A DNA stretch of 64,000 nucleotides from NCBI GenBank assembly GCA_027864655.1, contig JAQAZG010000013.1, positions 62,001-126,000 of the forward strand, given 5' to 3'. A program made the position numbers and the translations under genes. Shown here piece by piece: positions 35,786 to 45,308 of the stretch (positions within the stretch are counted from its first letter, which is position 1; each line of letters begins with the position of its first letter). The stretch is from Oleispirillum naphthae (GTDB taxonomy: Bacteria > Pseudomonadota > Alphaproteobacteria > Rhodospirillales > Rhodospirillaceae). Below the pieces are notes generated by a model, which was not told the DNA's origin, searched no databases, and saw only the letters and a program-made list of their open reading frames with translations.

Positions 35786-36119
35786 CGGGGGTCCTCGGGT
35801 GGTTTTTGCCGCGAGCGGCCATTATGTGGCCTATCGGCGCGAAGTCAAAATCCGGGCATGAATTTTCAGCGTCCGCGCACGATCCGCTGGATTCGGGCGG
35901 GCAAGTGTGACAAACACTCAAGATGTTGCGGGCAGGCGCGCGGCGGCAACCGCCGCGGACGATCTTTCGCCCCCAGCCTTTTCGAGTGGGATGTCGGGAC
36001 GCCCCGCCCGGCCGTCAGGTGGGCTGGCGGCGCCTTTCCGGATTTGGGCTTCTTGTGACATTGCGGATGACCGCCCGTTGCGGGGATGCGCGGGCGGCAA
36101 ACAAACGGGAGGAAGGACT
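35786..36119. other. Divergent intergenic region between ppk2 and gap (334 bp)
   Basis: The left part holds a good minus-strand promoter for ppk2. The right part must carry the gap promoter, but I see no convincing -35/-10 pair. GTGTGACAAAC at 35904 and CTTGTGACATT at 36053 share TGTGACA, possibly a half-site for a regulator. No gene or RNA is recognised. Confidence 0.5.
35821..35848 (-). promoter_or_regulatory. Sigma-70-type promoter for ppk2
   Basis: Read on the minus strand, TTGACT (35848-35843) and CATAAT (35826-35821) are spaced by 16 bp, about 36 bp before the ppk2 start. Confidence 0.6.
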
Positions 36120-37127
36120 ATGGCGGTACGGGTTGCGATCAACGGGTTCGGCAGGATCGGGCGGCTGGTGTTCCGCGCCCTCGTCGAATCGGGGCGCACG
36201 GATATCGAAGTCGTGGCGATCAACGATCTGGGTTCCGCCGAGGCCAATGCCCACCTGGTGAAGTTCGATTCCGTGCACGGCCGCCTGCCGGAAGACGTTT
36301 CGGTGACCGGCGACGTGATGACGGTGGGCAGCCGCAAGATCAAGGTGGTCGCCGAGCGCGACCCGTCGAAGCTGCCGTGGAAGGAACTCGGCATCGACAT
36401 CTGCATGGAATGCACCGGCATCTTCACCGACCGCGACAAGGCGAAGGTGCACCTGGAGGCGGGCGCGAAGCGGGTTCTGGTCTCCGCTCCGTCCAACGGC
36501 GCCGACCTCACCGTGGTCTACGGCGTCAATCACGACAAGCTGACCCGCGATCACCTGGTGGTCTCCAACGCGTCGTGCACCACCAACTGCCTCGCGCCGG
36601 TGGCCTATGTGCTGCACAAGGAATTCGGCATCGAGCGCGGCTTCATGACCACGGTGCATGCCTACACCGGCGACCAGCGCCTCGCCGACACCCTGCACAA
36701 GGACCTGCACCGCGCCCGCGCCGCGGCGATGTCGATGATTCCCACCACCACCGGCGCGGCCAAGGCGGTCGGCCTGGTGCTGCCGGAACTCAAGGGCAAG
36801 CTCGACGGTTCGTCGATCCGCGTGCCGACTCCCAACGTCTCGATGATCGACTTCAAGTGCGTGGTCAAGACCGCCGCCACCATCGAGGCGATCAACGCCG
36901 CGATGGAAGCCGCCGCCGCCGGGCCGCTTGCGGGCATTCTCGCGGTCAACGGCCTGCCGCTGGTCTCGGTGGACTTCAACCACTGCGCCAACAGCTCGAC
37001 CTTCGACCTCGCCGAGACCAAGGTGATCGAGGGCACCTTCGTGCGCGTGCTGTCGTGGTACGACAACGAATGGGGCTTCTCCAACCGCATGCTGGACACC
37101 GCGGCGGCGATCGCCAAGCTGATCTGA
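36120..37127 (+). CDS. gap: Glyceraldehyde-3-phosphate dehydrogenase
   Basis: A 335-residue type I GAPDH that converts G3P to 1,3-bisphosphoglycerate with NAD(P)+. The N-terminal Rossmann motif is VAINGFGRIGR and the catalytic Cys is C153 in SNASCTTNCLAP. GGGAGGAAGG precedes the ATG. pgk starts 93 bp downstream, giving a gap-pgk glycolytic operon. After the dinucleotide fold the sequence reads AINDLGSAE; with Asn-Asp rather than a lone Asp, coenzyme preference is uncertain. Confidence 0.97.
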   Translation: MAVRVAINGFGRIGRLVFRALVESGRTDIEVVAINDLGSAEANAHLVKFDSVHGRLPEDVSVTGDVMTVGSRKIKVVAERDPSKLPWKELGIDICMECTGIFTDRDKAKVHLEAGAKRVLVSAPSNGADLTVVYGVNHDKLTRDHLVVSNASCTTNCLAPVAYVLHKEFGIERGFMTTVHAYTGDQRLADTLHKDLHRARAAAMSMIPTTTGAAKAVGLVLPELKGKLDGSSIRVPTPNVSMIDFKCVVKTAATIEAINAAMEAAAAGPLAGILAVNGLPLVSVDFNHCANSSTFDLAETKVIEGTFVRVLSWYDNEWGFSNRMLDTAAAIAKLI

Positions 37128-37220
37128 CCTGCGGCGCCATGGTTGCGTCTGCGGCCGCGCCTTGCCGCGCGGCCGCGGGCGGCTTTCGGAACGGGCAAGA
37201 AACGCGGGGAGGAACCGGAG

Positions 37221-38408
37221 ATGGCCTTCAAGACACTGAGCGACATCGCGGTGCGCGGCAAGAAGGTATTCGTGCGCGCCGATCTCAACGTGCCGGTGAA
37301 GGACGGCGTGGTCACCGACGCGACGCGCATCGACCGCTCCGCCGCCACGATCTCCGAACTGCTCGCCGCCGGCGCGGCGGTGATCGTCGCCTCCCACTTC
37401 GGCCGCCCGAAGGGGCCGGAGGCGAAGTATTCCCTCGCTCCGGTGGTGGCGCCGCTCTCCGCCGCCCTGAACGGCGTGGCGGTGGCCTTCGCCCCCGATT
37501 GCGTCGGCCCCGAAGTGGAAAAGCTCGCCGCCGCCTTGAAGCCCGGCGAGGTGCTGCTGCTCGAAAATCTGCGCTTCCACCCCGAGGAGGAAAAGAACGA
37601 CCCGGCCTTCGCCGACGCGCTCTGCCGCCTTGCCGACATCTACGTCAACGACGCGTTCTCCTCCGCGCACCGCGCGCATGCCTCCACCGAGGCGATGGCG
37701 CATCGCCTGCCCGCCGCGGCGGGCCGCCTGATGCAGGCGGAGCTCGAAGCGCTCGCCGCGGTGCTGGAAAGCCCGAAGCGCCCGGTCGCCGCGGTGGTGG
37801 GCGGGGCCAAGGTCTCGACCAAGCTCGACCTGCTGGGCAACCTCATCGCCAGGGTGGACACCCTGATCATCGGCGGGGCGATGGCCAACACCTTCCTCGC
37901 CGCCAAGGGCATTCCCGTCGGCACGTCGCTGTGCGAGACCGAGATGCTGGATACCGCGCGCGAGGTGATGCGGGCGGCCGAGGACAAGGGCTGCGACCTG
38001 GTGCTGCCCGCCGACGTGGTGGTCGCGCCCGCCTTCGCCGAGGGCGCGCCGTCGCAGGTGGTGGCCGCGGATGCGGTGCCCGCCGACCGGATGATCCTGG
38101 ATATCGGGCCGGTGGCCGCGCGCACCGTGATCAACCGCCTGGCGGAGAGCAGCACGCTGCTGTGGAACGGGCCGTTCGGCGCCTTCGAGATCAAGCCGTT
38201 CGACGCGGGCACCAACGCGGTGGCGCGCGGCGCGGCGGACCTTACCGAAAAGGGCATGCTGGTGTCGGTGGCGGGCGGCGGCGACACCGTCGCGGCGCTG
38301 ATCAACGCCGGGGTGGCGGAGCGGCTGAGCTACGTTTCGACGGCGGGCGGGGCCTTCCTGGAGTGGCTGGAAGGCAAGACCCTGCCGGGCGTCGCGGCGC
38401 TTGGCTAG
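37221..38408 (+). CDS. pgk: Phosphoglycerate kinase
   Basis: A 395-residue two-domain kinase that makes ATP from 1,3-bisphosphoglycerate. Diagnostic sequences are [40 protein letters not shown], the hinge-region GGAKVSTK and the C-terminal GGGDTVAAL. The ATG at 37221 follows GGGGAGGAACC. It is co-directional with gap and with the 167-residue gene that follows. Confidence 0.97.
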   Translation: MAFKTLSDIAVRGKKVFVRADLNVPVKDGVVTDATRIDRSAATISELLAAGAAVIVASHFGRPKGPEAKYSLAPVVAPLSAALNGVAVAFAPDCVGPEVEKLAAALKPGEVLLLENLRFHPEEEKNDPAFADALCRLADIYVNDAFSSAHRAHASTEAMAHRLPAAAGRLMQAELEALAAVLESPKRPVAAVVGGAKVSTKLDLLGNLIARVDTLIIGGAMANTFLAAKGIPVGTSLCETEMLDTAREVMRAAEDKGCDLVLPADVVVAPAFAEGAPSQVVAADAVPADRMILDIGPVAARTVINRLAESSTLLWNGPFGAFEIKPFDAGTNAVARGAADLTEKGMLVSVAGGGDTVAALINAGVAERLSYVSTAGGAFLEWLEGKTLPGVAALG

Positions 38409-38429
38409 GCACCCCGGGCGAGGCCGCGC

Positions 38430-38933
38430 GTGACCGGGGCGTCCGCGGGCGGCACGATGTCGGCAGCCGAGATGGCGGCGCGTCTCGAAGGCACCAACAT
38501 CAGCCCCCAGACCTTCCTCGCCACCGACTACCTCAACCACTTCAACGAGGTGGTGATGCTGCTCGGCATGCTGGGCGACATGCCCGAGATGTTCGAGGAC
38601 GTCGCCGCCTGGGCGCCCAAGAGCTACGCCGACCACTTCCGCGACAGCAACTTTTCCGACCGCGATCTCGCCATCGCCGCCTACGAGATGGCGCCCGCGC
38701 GCTACCGCCGCCCCTTCGACGACACCATCGCCCAGGCGGAGCGCGTCGTCGCCCGCTCGGTGGCGGAGATCGGCTGCGCCATCGACGCCGGGGAAACCGG
38801 CCGGGCGGCGCTCCTCGGGGAAAGCGCCTCGCGCATCCTGCAGAAATTGATCGATGTCGCCTCCGGGATCATCCACGGCTCGGAGAAAGGGATGTCGCAG
38901 GCGGAAGTCGATGCCTTCATCGGCGGCCCATGA
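38430..38933 (+). CDS. Conserved-looking hypothetical protein after pgk
   Basis: A 167-residue soluble helical protein with no assigned function. ISPQTFLATDYLNHFNEVVM and the C-terminal EKGMSQAEVDAFIGG are its most ordered segments; I believe similar proteins occur in related Rhodospirillales but cannot check. A GTG at 38430 has GAGG 6 bp upstream, and an ATG at 38457 would drop nine weakly ordered residues. Its placement 21 bp after pgk implies co-transcription with gap-pgk. The terminal SQAEVDAFIG recalls the SQxDxDxLFG tails of CheZ, probably by chance. Confidence 0.65.
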   Translation: MTGASAGGTMSAAEMAARLEGTNISPQTFLATDYLNHFNEVVMLLGMLGDMPEMFEDVAAWAPKSYADHFRDSNFSDRDLAIAAYEMAPARYRRPFDDTIAQAERVVARSVAEIGCAIDAGETGRAALLGESASRILQKLIDVASGIIHGSEKGMSQAEVDAFIGGP

Positions 38934-38987
38934 TCCCCGCTTCGCCAAAGAATCCTTCCGGGACGGGATTTCCCGTGTCATTCTCGG

Positions 38988-39016
38988 TTGTCGCGGGGTA
39001 AGGCTTTGGATACACT
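38988..39016 (+). promoter_or_regulatory. Candidate promoter for the lipoprotein gene at 39147
   Basis: TTGTCG (38988-38993) and TACACT (39011-39016) are spaced by 17 bp. The predicted transcript would have a ~125-nt leader before the ATG at 39147. Confidence 0.45.
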
Positions 39017-39146
39017 GCGGCGGGTGGAGTTTCACGGTACAGGGGGACACGTGCCGGTCCGGGACTTCGCTTCTGCTACTTAAAGGGATACCGAATTCGG
39101 AGCGGGCGGAACGCTCGGGGATCATACAAAAAGGTAGTTCGGGACG

Positions 39147-40265
39147 ATGGCCTTCTCGCAAATCCGGGTTTTGTTGATTGGCTCAGCCATGCTTCTGGGC
39201 GGCTGCTCCTTCTCTTCCGATTCCTTGTTTCCCTCTCTGGGGGGTGGAGACAAGCCGGAATCGGCTTCCGACAGCATGCCGGAAGGCGCCAGAGGACCGG
39301 CGCTGGGCACCACCAACTTCGAACCGGGCCCGGTTACGCCGGGTGCGCCGACGGGGACCTTCGTCGGCCGTAAGGTTCAGGCGTTCCGCGGCGATCTTGC
39401 CGCGCTCAAGGCGATCATCAGCCAGCGCAACGCCACCTTGCAGGGGCTGCGGTCGCAGACCTCGCGGTCGGCCGGCTCCTATCATGAACTGGTCGGCGCG
39501 ATCAACACGCGGTTGCAGGTCGGTTCCACTCCGGGCAACCCGATCCTCGTCGCCAACTGGCGCAAGGCCCAGGAACTCCTCAACGGCATGACCGCCGACG
39601 TGGCCAAGCTGTCGCAGCTGTCCACCGAGGTTTCCTCGGACTCCGCGATGGCGGCCTACCTGCTGGACTCGGTGCGGGCCTCCTATTCGCTCTCCGGCGC
39701 GATCGAGGAAGACCATCGCCAGCTCCGCGTGCTCGAGGACGACACCAACCAGACGGTGGTGCTGATCGACCGCCTGCTCAAGGAGCTCAACGGCGACATC
39801 TCCCGCCAGCAGCAGTACATCGCCAACGAGCGCGCCAATCTCAACGTGCTCTCCGCCTCGGTGCAGAGCGGCCAGATGTACGGCAGCGGCGTTGCCGCCT
39901 ATGCCTCCCACAGCGGGGCCGAGGCCACCGCGCCGATGCGCCTGTCGCCGCTCAATCTCGCCGACCGCCGCCCGCTGGTGGTGATCCGCTTCGACCGCGC
40001 CAACGTCGCCTACGAGCAGGCGCTCTACCAGGCGGTGCGCGACGCGCTCGACCGTCGCCCGGATGCGCGCTTCGACCTCGTCGCGGTGTCGCCGTCCGCG
40101 GCCTCTCCGGGACAGACCGCGCTTGCCTCCAATGCGGCGCGCCGCAATGCCGAAAAGGTGATGCGTTCGCTCTCCGGCATGGGCCTGCCCGCCGACCGTG
40201 TCGAAATGTCGGCGACCACCAGCGCCCAGGCGCGCGGCAACGAAGTGCACCTCTACATGCGCTGA
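39147..40265 (+). CDS. Lipoprotein with coiled-coil middle and OmpA-like C-terminal region
   Basis: A 372-residue lipoprotein precursor. The signal peptide ends in lipobox LLGGC with Cys20 as the lipidated residue. After a Pro/Gly-rich linker come long helices (~70-220), then a Ser/Gly spacer. The C-terminal ~100 residues (PLVVIRFDRANVAYEQALYQ, later ARRNAEKVMRSLSGMGLPAD) have the pattern of the OmpA/peptidoglycan-binding fold, though its Asp/Arg anchor residues are not obvious. An envelope-tethering role is plausible. A terminator follows 22 bp after the stop. Confidence 0.78.
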   Translation: MAFSQIRVLLIGSAMLLGGCSFSSDSLFPSLGGGDKPESASDSMPEGARGPALGTTNFEPGPVTPGAPTGTFVGRKVQAFRGDLAALKAIISQRNATLQGLRSQTSRSAGSYHELVGAINTRLQVGSTPGNPILVANWRKAQELLNGMTADVAKLSQLSTEVSSDSAMAAYLLDSVRASYSLSGAIEEDHRQLRVLEDDTNQTVVLIDRLLKELNGDISRQQQYIANERANLNVLSASVQSGQMYGSGVAAYASHSGAEATAPMRLSPLNLADRRPLVVIRFDRANVAYEQALYQAVRDALDRRPDARFDLVAVSPSAASPGQTALASNAARRNAEKVMRSLSGMGLPADRVEMSATTSAQARGNEVHLYMR

Positions 40266-40287
40266 TCCGCGGCTTCATAAAAAGTTT

Positions 40288-40318
40288 GAAAACGGTGCCT
40301 CCGGGCGCCGTTTTCGTT
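40288..40318 (+). terminator. Rho-independent terminator after the lipoprotein gene
   Basis: Stem GAAAACGGTGCC / GGCGCCGTTTTC contains one G-T pair, has a 4-nt loop, and is followed by GTTATTGTG. The T-tract partly lies in the stem, so it may also work on the minus strand. Confidence 0.75.
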
Positions 40319-40348
40319 ATTGTGTTTGACCCGCAGGCGCGCAACCGG

Positions 40349-40846
40349 ATGAGGACGACGAAGGTGGCGGACAAGGACTACACCGGCAGCCGGTACATGG
40401 GCATCTCCTGGGACATGTTTCACCGCGATGCGCGCACGCTTGCGGCGCGCCTGATGCCGCGCGGGCCGTTTTCCGGCATCGTGGCGATCAGCCGCGGCGG
40501 CCTGGTGCCCGCGGCGGTGGTGGCGCGCGAGCTCAACCTGCGCCTGGTGGATACGCTCTGCGTGGCGAGCTACGACGACCGCGTGCAGGGCGACGACGCC
40601 CTGGTGCTCAAGGCGCCCGCAGGCGACGGCGAGGGCTGGCTGGTGATCGACGACCTGGTGGATTCCGGCCGCACCGGCAAGGTGGTGCGCCGCCTGCTGC
40701 CCAAGGCGACCTTCGCCACCGTCTACGCCAAGCCGCAGGGGCAGGCGCTGGTGGACGAGTTCGTCGTTGCGGTGGACCAGCACATCTGGCTGCTCTTCCC
40801 CTGGGATGCGGAGATGCAGCCCTCCCCGCCGCTCGCCGGGGCATGA
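40349..40846 (+). CDS. gpt: Xanthine-guanine phosphoribosyltransferase
   Basis: A 165-residue purine salvage enzyme that makes XMP/GMP from xanthine or guanine and PRPP. It aligns along its length with E. coli Gpt: ISWDMFHRDARTLAARLMP, VAISRGGLVPAAVVARELN, the PRPP loop VIDDLVDSGRTG and the C-terminal QHIWLLFPWD. The ATG at 40349 is used; a GTG at 40364 is an alternative because neither has a strong ribosome-binding site. It lies 30 bp after the preceding terminator. Confidence 0.94.
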   Translation: MRTTKVADKDYTGSRYMGISWDMFHRDARTLAARLMPRGPFSGIVAISRGGLVPAAVVARELNLRLVDTLCVASYDDRVQGDDALVLKAPAGDGEGWLVIDDLVDSGRTGKVVRRLLPKATFATVYAKPQGQALVDEFVVAVDQHIWLLFPWDAEMQPSPPLAGA

Positions 40847-40850
40847 AAAA

Positions 40851-40881
40851 CCGGGCCGGTCTTGGGGAAGAACCGGCCCGG
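40851..40881. other. Strong hairpin after gpt without a plus-strand T-tract
   Basis: CCGGGCCGGT / ACCGGCCCGG form a 10-bp stem, extended by CTT/AAG around GGGG. It is preceded by AAAAA and followed by GATGAAGG. On the plus strand it lacks the U-tract of an intrinsic terminator; on the minus strand it would have one. Confidence 0.5.
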
Positions 40882-41079
40882 ATGAAGGGGAACGAAGAAT
40901 CCGGAGGCAATATCTGGACGGACGAGCCGCCGGATTCTGCGAAGCCGTTGTTCAAGGCTTCGGCGGCGAAAGTGCATGGGTTTCGCCCGCAACGCATTGC
41001 GTTCCGTCAATTTTTCCCGGGGCGCTCACGATTTATTGCAGGACTGTAAAAATCCGTGAATTGCAGGGGAAAAAAGTGC

Positions 41080-41108
41080 TTGCATCGTCCCTAGGGCATT
41101 GGTACATA
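41080..41108 (+). promoter_or_regulatory. Promoter for tRNA-Asp
   Basis: TTGCAT (41080-41085) and TACATA (41103-41108) are spaced by 17 bp, and the mature tRNA starts 18 bp after the -10 box. Confidence 0.6.
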
Positions 41109-41125
41109 GGCGCCTCACCGCTTGC

Positions 41126-41202
41126 GGGGGTGTAGCTCAGCTGGTTAGAGTGCCGGCCTGTCACGCCGGAGGTCGCGGGTTCGAGCCCCGTCACTCCCGC
41201 CA
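41126..41202 (+). tRNA. tRNA-Asp (anticodon GTC)
   Basis: A 77-nt cloverleaf. The acceptor stem is GGGGGTG / CACTCCC with one G-T pair, the D-arm is TAGCTCAGCTGGTTAGAG, and the anticodon stem is CCGGC/GCCGG with loop CTGTCAC giving anticodon GTC. The T-arm is CGGGTTCGAGCCCCG-like, G73 is the aspartate identity discriminator, and CCA is encoded at 41200-41202. G34 of this tRNA is the target of queuosine and, via GluQ, glutamylation. Confidence 0.97.
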
Positions 41203-41233
41203 CTTTCCCTCCGGGGAAGCGCCGCGGACACGA

Positions 41234-41265
41234 AAAAACGGACCGCCTTTCGGTGGTCCGTTTTT
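41234..41265. terminator. Bidirectional terminator between tRNA-Asp and rquA
   Basis: Stem AACGGACCGCC / GGTGGTCCGTT has one G-T pair, loop TTTC, an A-run before and TTTTT after. It can stop the tRNA transcript and the convergent rquA transcript. Confidence 0.88.
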
Positions 41266-41282
41266 CGTTGCGCGGCGCGGCC

Positions 41283-42053
41283 TTACGCGATGCGCTTGGC
41301 GACGATCTTCTGGTAGAGGCCGCCGAAGCTGGTGGACTTGGTCCAGGAGAAGCGGGCGCGCCGGTCCGACGTCGCGTAGTCGGCGATCTCCTTCTTCCAC
41401 AGGGCGAAGGTGAAGGGTTCCAGCCACCACGCGACGAACGCCATCACCGGCCACAGCGGCTGCCACCACGTCATCTTGTGGTAATCGACGAACACCGCCT
41501 TGCCGCCCACGTCCACCTGGTCGAGCAGGCGGTTGATGATGGCGACCTTGTAGTCCTCCGGCACCTCGTGCAGCAAGAGGAAGCTCACCGCCACGTCGTA
41601 GGGGCCTTCGATCGGCTCCGCGGCGTTGGCGCGGCGGATGAACAGATTCTTGAGGGCGTGCAGGCGGCGCTTCTTGCGCAGGCCGTAGAGCTGGATGGTG
41701 GAGATGTCGGAGATCGTCACCGGCCCCGGCGCCGCTTTCTGCGCCATGTCGATGCAGAAATGGCCGTAGACGCTGGCGGGCATGTAGACGCGGTCGCCCG
41801 CGGCGATCTCTTCGAGCACGCTCCGCATCAGCGCCCCGTCCTGGTACCAGAGAATCTGCGCGACCACCCACTGATGGTCGAAAACACGCCGCACATAGGG
41901 CGCGACGTAGGCCCAGGTGTAGACCTCGCGCAGATAGCGCGGCACCGGCAGGCGCCAGCGCTCGCGCGCGGCGTGGGCCTCGCGGTCCGCCTCGGTCTGC
42001 GAATCGACGACCAGCGTATCGGCGAAGTCGGACAGCAACGGTCGGGCATCCAT
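41283..42053 (-). CDS. rquA: Rhodoquinone biosynthesis protein RquA
   Basis: A 256-residue methyltransferase-like protein that replaces a methoxy group of ubiquinone with an amino group to give rhodoquinone, the low-potential quinone for fumarate reduction. RquA hallmarks are VYTWAYVAPYVRRVFDHQWV, ILWYQDGALM, the degenerate SAM motif VYGHFCIDMA and, at the C-terminus, VDYHKMTWWQPL followed by LEPFTFALWKKEI. These separate it from UbiG/UbiE methylases. GGAGG precedes the ATG at 42053. The COQ10-like gene lies 169 bp upstream on the same strand. Confidence 0.9.
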   Translation of the reverse strand: MDARPLLSDFADTLVVDSQTEADREAHAARERWRLPVPRYLREVYTWAYVAPYVRRVFDHQWVVAQILWYQDGALMRSVLEEIAAGDRVYMPASVYGHFCIDMAQKAAPGPVTISDISTIQLYGLRKKRRLHALKNLFIRRANAAEPIEGPYDVAVSFLLLHEVPEDYKVAIINRLLDQVDVGGKAVFVDYHKMTWWQPLWPVMAFVAWWLEPFTFALWKKEIADYATSDRRARFSWTKSTSFGGLYQKIVAKRIA

Positions 42054-42222
42054 GATGGGAAACCTCCACTCGGGATAGGACGAAGCCAGCGGCATTCCTG
42101 CCGTTTCCGCCGCAAAAAGCCCCCAGGCGGATGGCGCGCATGCCGGTCTGTCGGCACCACCGGTCCGGCGCTCTCGCGGCGTCTTGAAACGGGGCTGAAA
42201 AAAACTGCACTTTAGTAGCGGC

Positions 42223-42660
42223 TCACGCGCGGCTAGGCAAGGTTTCTCTTGCGCGGCGTTCGAAGGCGGCGATCATCGCCTCCACGTCGTCGGGGCCGAA
42301 GCGGCAGAGCAGCGCCTGCAAGGTGCGCGAACGCATCTCGCACAGGAAGTCGAGACTGATGAAGCTGCCGGTTTCCTGGCGGCGGAAGCGCCACAGGATG
42401 GTCAGGCGGCGGAACGGCGCCTGGTTCGCGGTGATGTCGATCGCCTCGAACGGGTGCAGCGTGGTGAGGGTGCGGAAATGCTGGCGCATGAAACGCATGC
42501 GCACCGTCTGTTCGGTGCCGTAGGCGTTTTCGCTGCGCGCGATGATGCGGGCGGTCACCCAGCCGGGAACGAATTCGGGATAGCGCTCGACATCGGCGAC
42601 GAGGTCGAAGACGTCCTCGACCGCGAACGGCAAAGGCCTGTGAACGGCATATCGAAACAT
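42223..42660 (-). CDS. COQ10/RatA-family START-like (SRPBCC) protein
   Basis: A 145-residue protein of the polyketide-cyclase/START fold, in the COQ10 branch: HRPLPFAVEDVFDLVADVER and YPEFVPGW at the start and LDFLCEMRSRTLQALL near the end. Family members bind ubiquinone and support respiration; the RatA toxin name from E. coli is disputed and is not adopted here. Its position next to rquA fits quinone handling. The ATG at 42660 begins right at the conserved region. Confidence 0.88.
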   Translation of the reverse strand: MFRYAVHRPLPFAVEDVFDLVADVERYPEFVPGWVTARIIARSENAYGTEQTVRMRFMRQHFRTLTTLHPFEAIDITANQAPFRRLTILWRFRRQETGSFISLDFLCEMRSRTLQALLCRFGPDDVEAMIAAFERRARETLPSRA

Positions 42661-42834
42661 CGACGCCCCGCGTGTTGTCCCCCCGGTTGATCCTAGGGCG
42701 GAAGGGTGGGAAACGGCAACCGAAGATTGCCCGTTCGGGCAGGACGGGATTTCCCCCTTGCCCCGGAGCGCGAAAATGCGGACAGTCCGCCAGACGAAAA
42801 CGAACCGGAGCGCGGCTCCCCAGAGTGGATGCGT

Positions 42835-44423
<1,589 letters not shown>

Positions 44424-44427
<4 letters not shown>

Positions 44428-44972
44428 CGACGCTGCGGCCCGCCGTCCTCCTCGACCGCGACGGCACCATCAACGTCGATCGCCACTACCTTTCCGATCC
44501 GGCGCAGATGGAACTGCTGCCCGGCGCGGCGGAGGGCCTCAAGCGCTTCGCCGCCATGGGGTATGCCCTCGTCGTCGTCACCAACCAGTCGGGCATCGCC
44601 CGCGGCTATTTCGACGCCGCCCGCCTGGAAGAAATCCACGCCCGCCTGACCGAACTCCTCGCCGCCGAGGGAGTCGCCCTCGACGGCATCTACGTCTGCC
44701 CGCACGGCCCGGGCGACGGCTGCGCCTGCCGCAAGCCGCTGCCCGGCCTCGCGCTCGCCGCCGCCGCCGACCTCGGCCTCGACCTTGGAAAAAGCGTGGT
44801 GATCGGCGACAAGGCCGCCGACGTCGGCCTCGGCCGCGCCATCGGCGCGAAGGCCGCGATCCTGGTGCGCACCGGCTACGGCGCGCACCAGGAGGCCGAG
44901 GCGAACGCCGACTTCACCGCCGATACCCTCGACGAGGCCGCCCTCTGGCTCGCGGGGGAGCGCGAGGCGTAA
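44424..44972 (+). CDS. gmhB: D-glycero-beta-D-manno-heptose-1,7-bisphosphate 7-phosphatase
   Basis: A 182-residue HAD phosphatase of ADP-heptose synthesis for LPS inner core. HAD motif I is LLDRDGTINVD, motif II is VTNQSGIARG, and a zinc knuckle follows in CPHGPGDGCACRKP. Motif IV is VIGDKAADV. It starts at a GTG that overlaps the prfC stop (GTGA), so translation is coupled. gmhA, of the same pathway, lies 3 kb downstream. Its TAA runs into repeat copy E. Confidence 0.93.
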
Positions 44973-45155
44973 AAAAACCAGGCCGGGCCCTGCCCGGACC
45001 CGCAAGGGGCCGGGAGGCCCCTTGACCCCATAAGTTTTTCGCCGCGCAGCGGCTATCGCCCGTCACGCCGCGTGATGGTTCTATGGCGCTACGCGCTATG
45101 GGGTCTGGGGCCCGCGGCCCCGGCGGGTCCAGGGCGGAACCCTGGCCTGGTTTTT
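44971..45155 (+). repeat. Dispersed intergenic repeat, copy E
   Basis: 'Plus' orientation, core TCACGCCGCGTGA at 45063-45075. Terminal inverted arms AAAACCAGGCCGGG and CCTGGCCTGGTTTTT match copy B. The internal TTTTTCGCCGCGCAGCGGC precedes the core. The left arm overlaps the gmhB TAA. Unlike copies A-D it lies between tandem genes. Confidence 0.9.
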
Positions 45156-45244
45156 CCTCTGCAACGGCCGCGGGGCAGCGGTGCGCGATGCGGGGGGTGT
45201 TTTTATCGGCGAAACTTGGTATACGAAAAGCGGGGAGACGACCG

Positions 45245-45269
45245 TGCGCCGCATGCGGCGTGCGGCGCA
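45245..45269 (+). other. Hairpin in the azlC leader
   Basis: TGCGCCGCA and TGCGGCGCA form a perfect 9-bp stem around TGCGGCG, 40 bp before the azlC ATG. It could affect translation or be an attenuator part; no leader peptide is evident. Confidence 0.35.
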
Positions 45270-45308
45270 TGCGGGCTGGAACGGCATGAACGGCAGGGTT
45301 GTCGCGTG

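Noticed and set aside
36015-39161. 1048-codon minus-strand open frame across gap and pgk
   Set aside because: Mirror frame of highly conserved glycolytic genes, with no ribosome-binding site or recognisable domain.
40843-41049. 68-codon frame starting inside the gpt stop (ATGA)
   Set aside because: It reads straight through the strong hairpin at 40851-40881 and has no recognisable sequence, so the overlap looks accidental.
42223-42660. RatA toxin of a toxin-antitoxin pair
   Set aside because: No antitoxin partner is present; sequence and the rquA neighbour fit a COQ10-like quinone-binding protein.
44971-45155. Repeat copies considered as ordinary Rho-independent terminators only
   Set aside because: The internal core palindrome and terminal arms are conserved between unrelated loci, and copy A follows a complete terminator of rpmB, so simple termination does not explain them.
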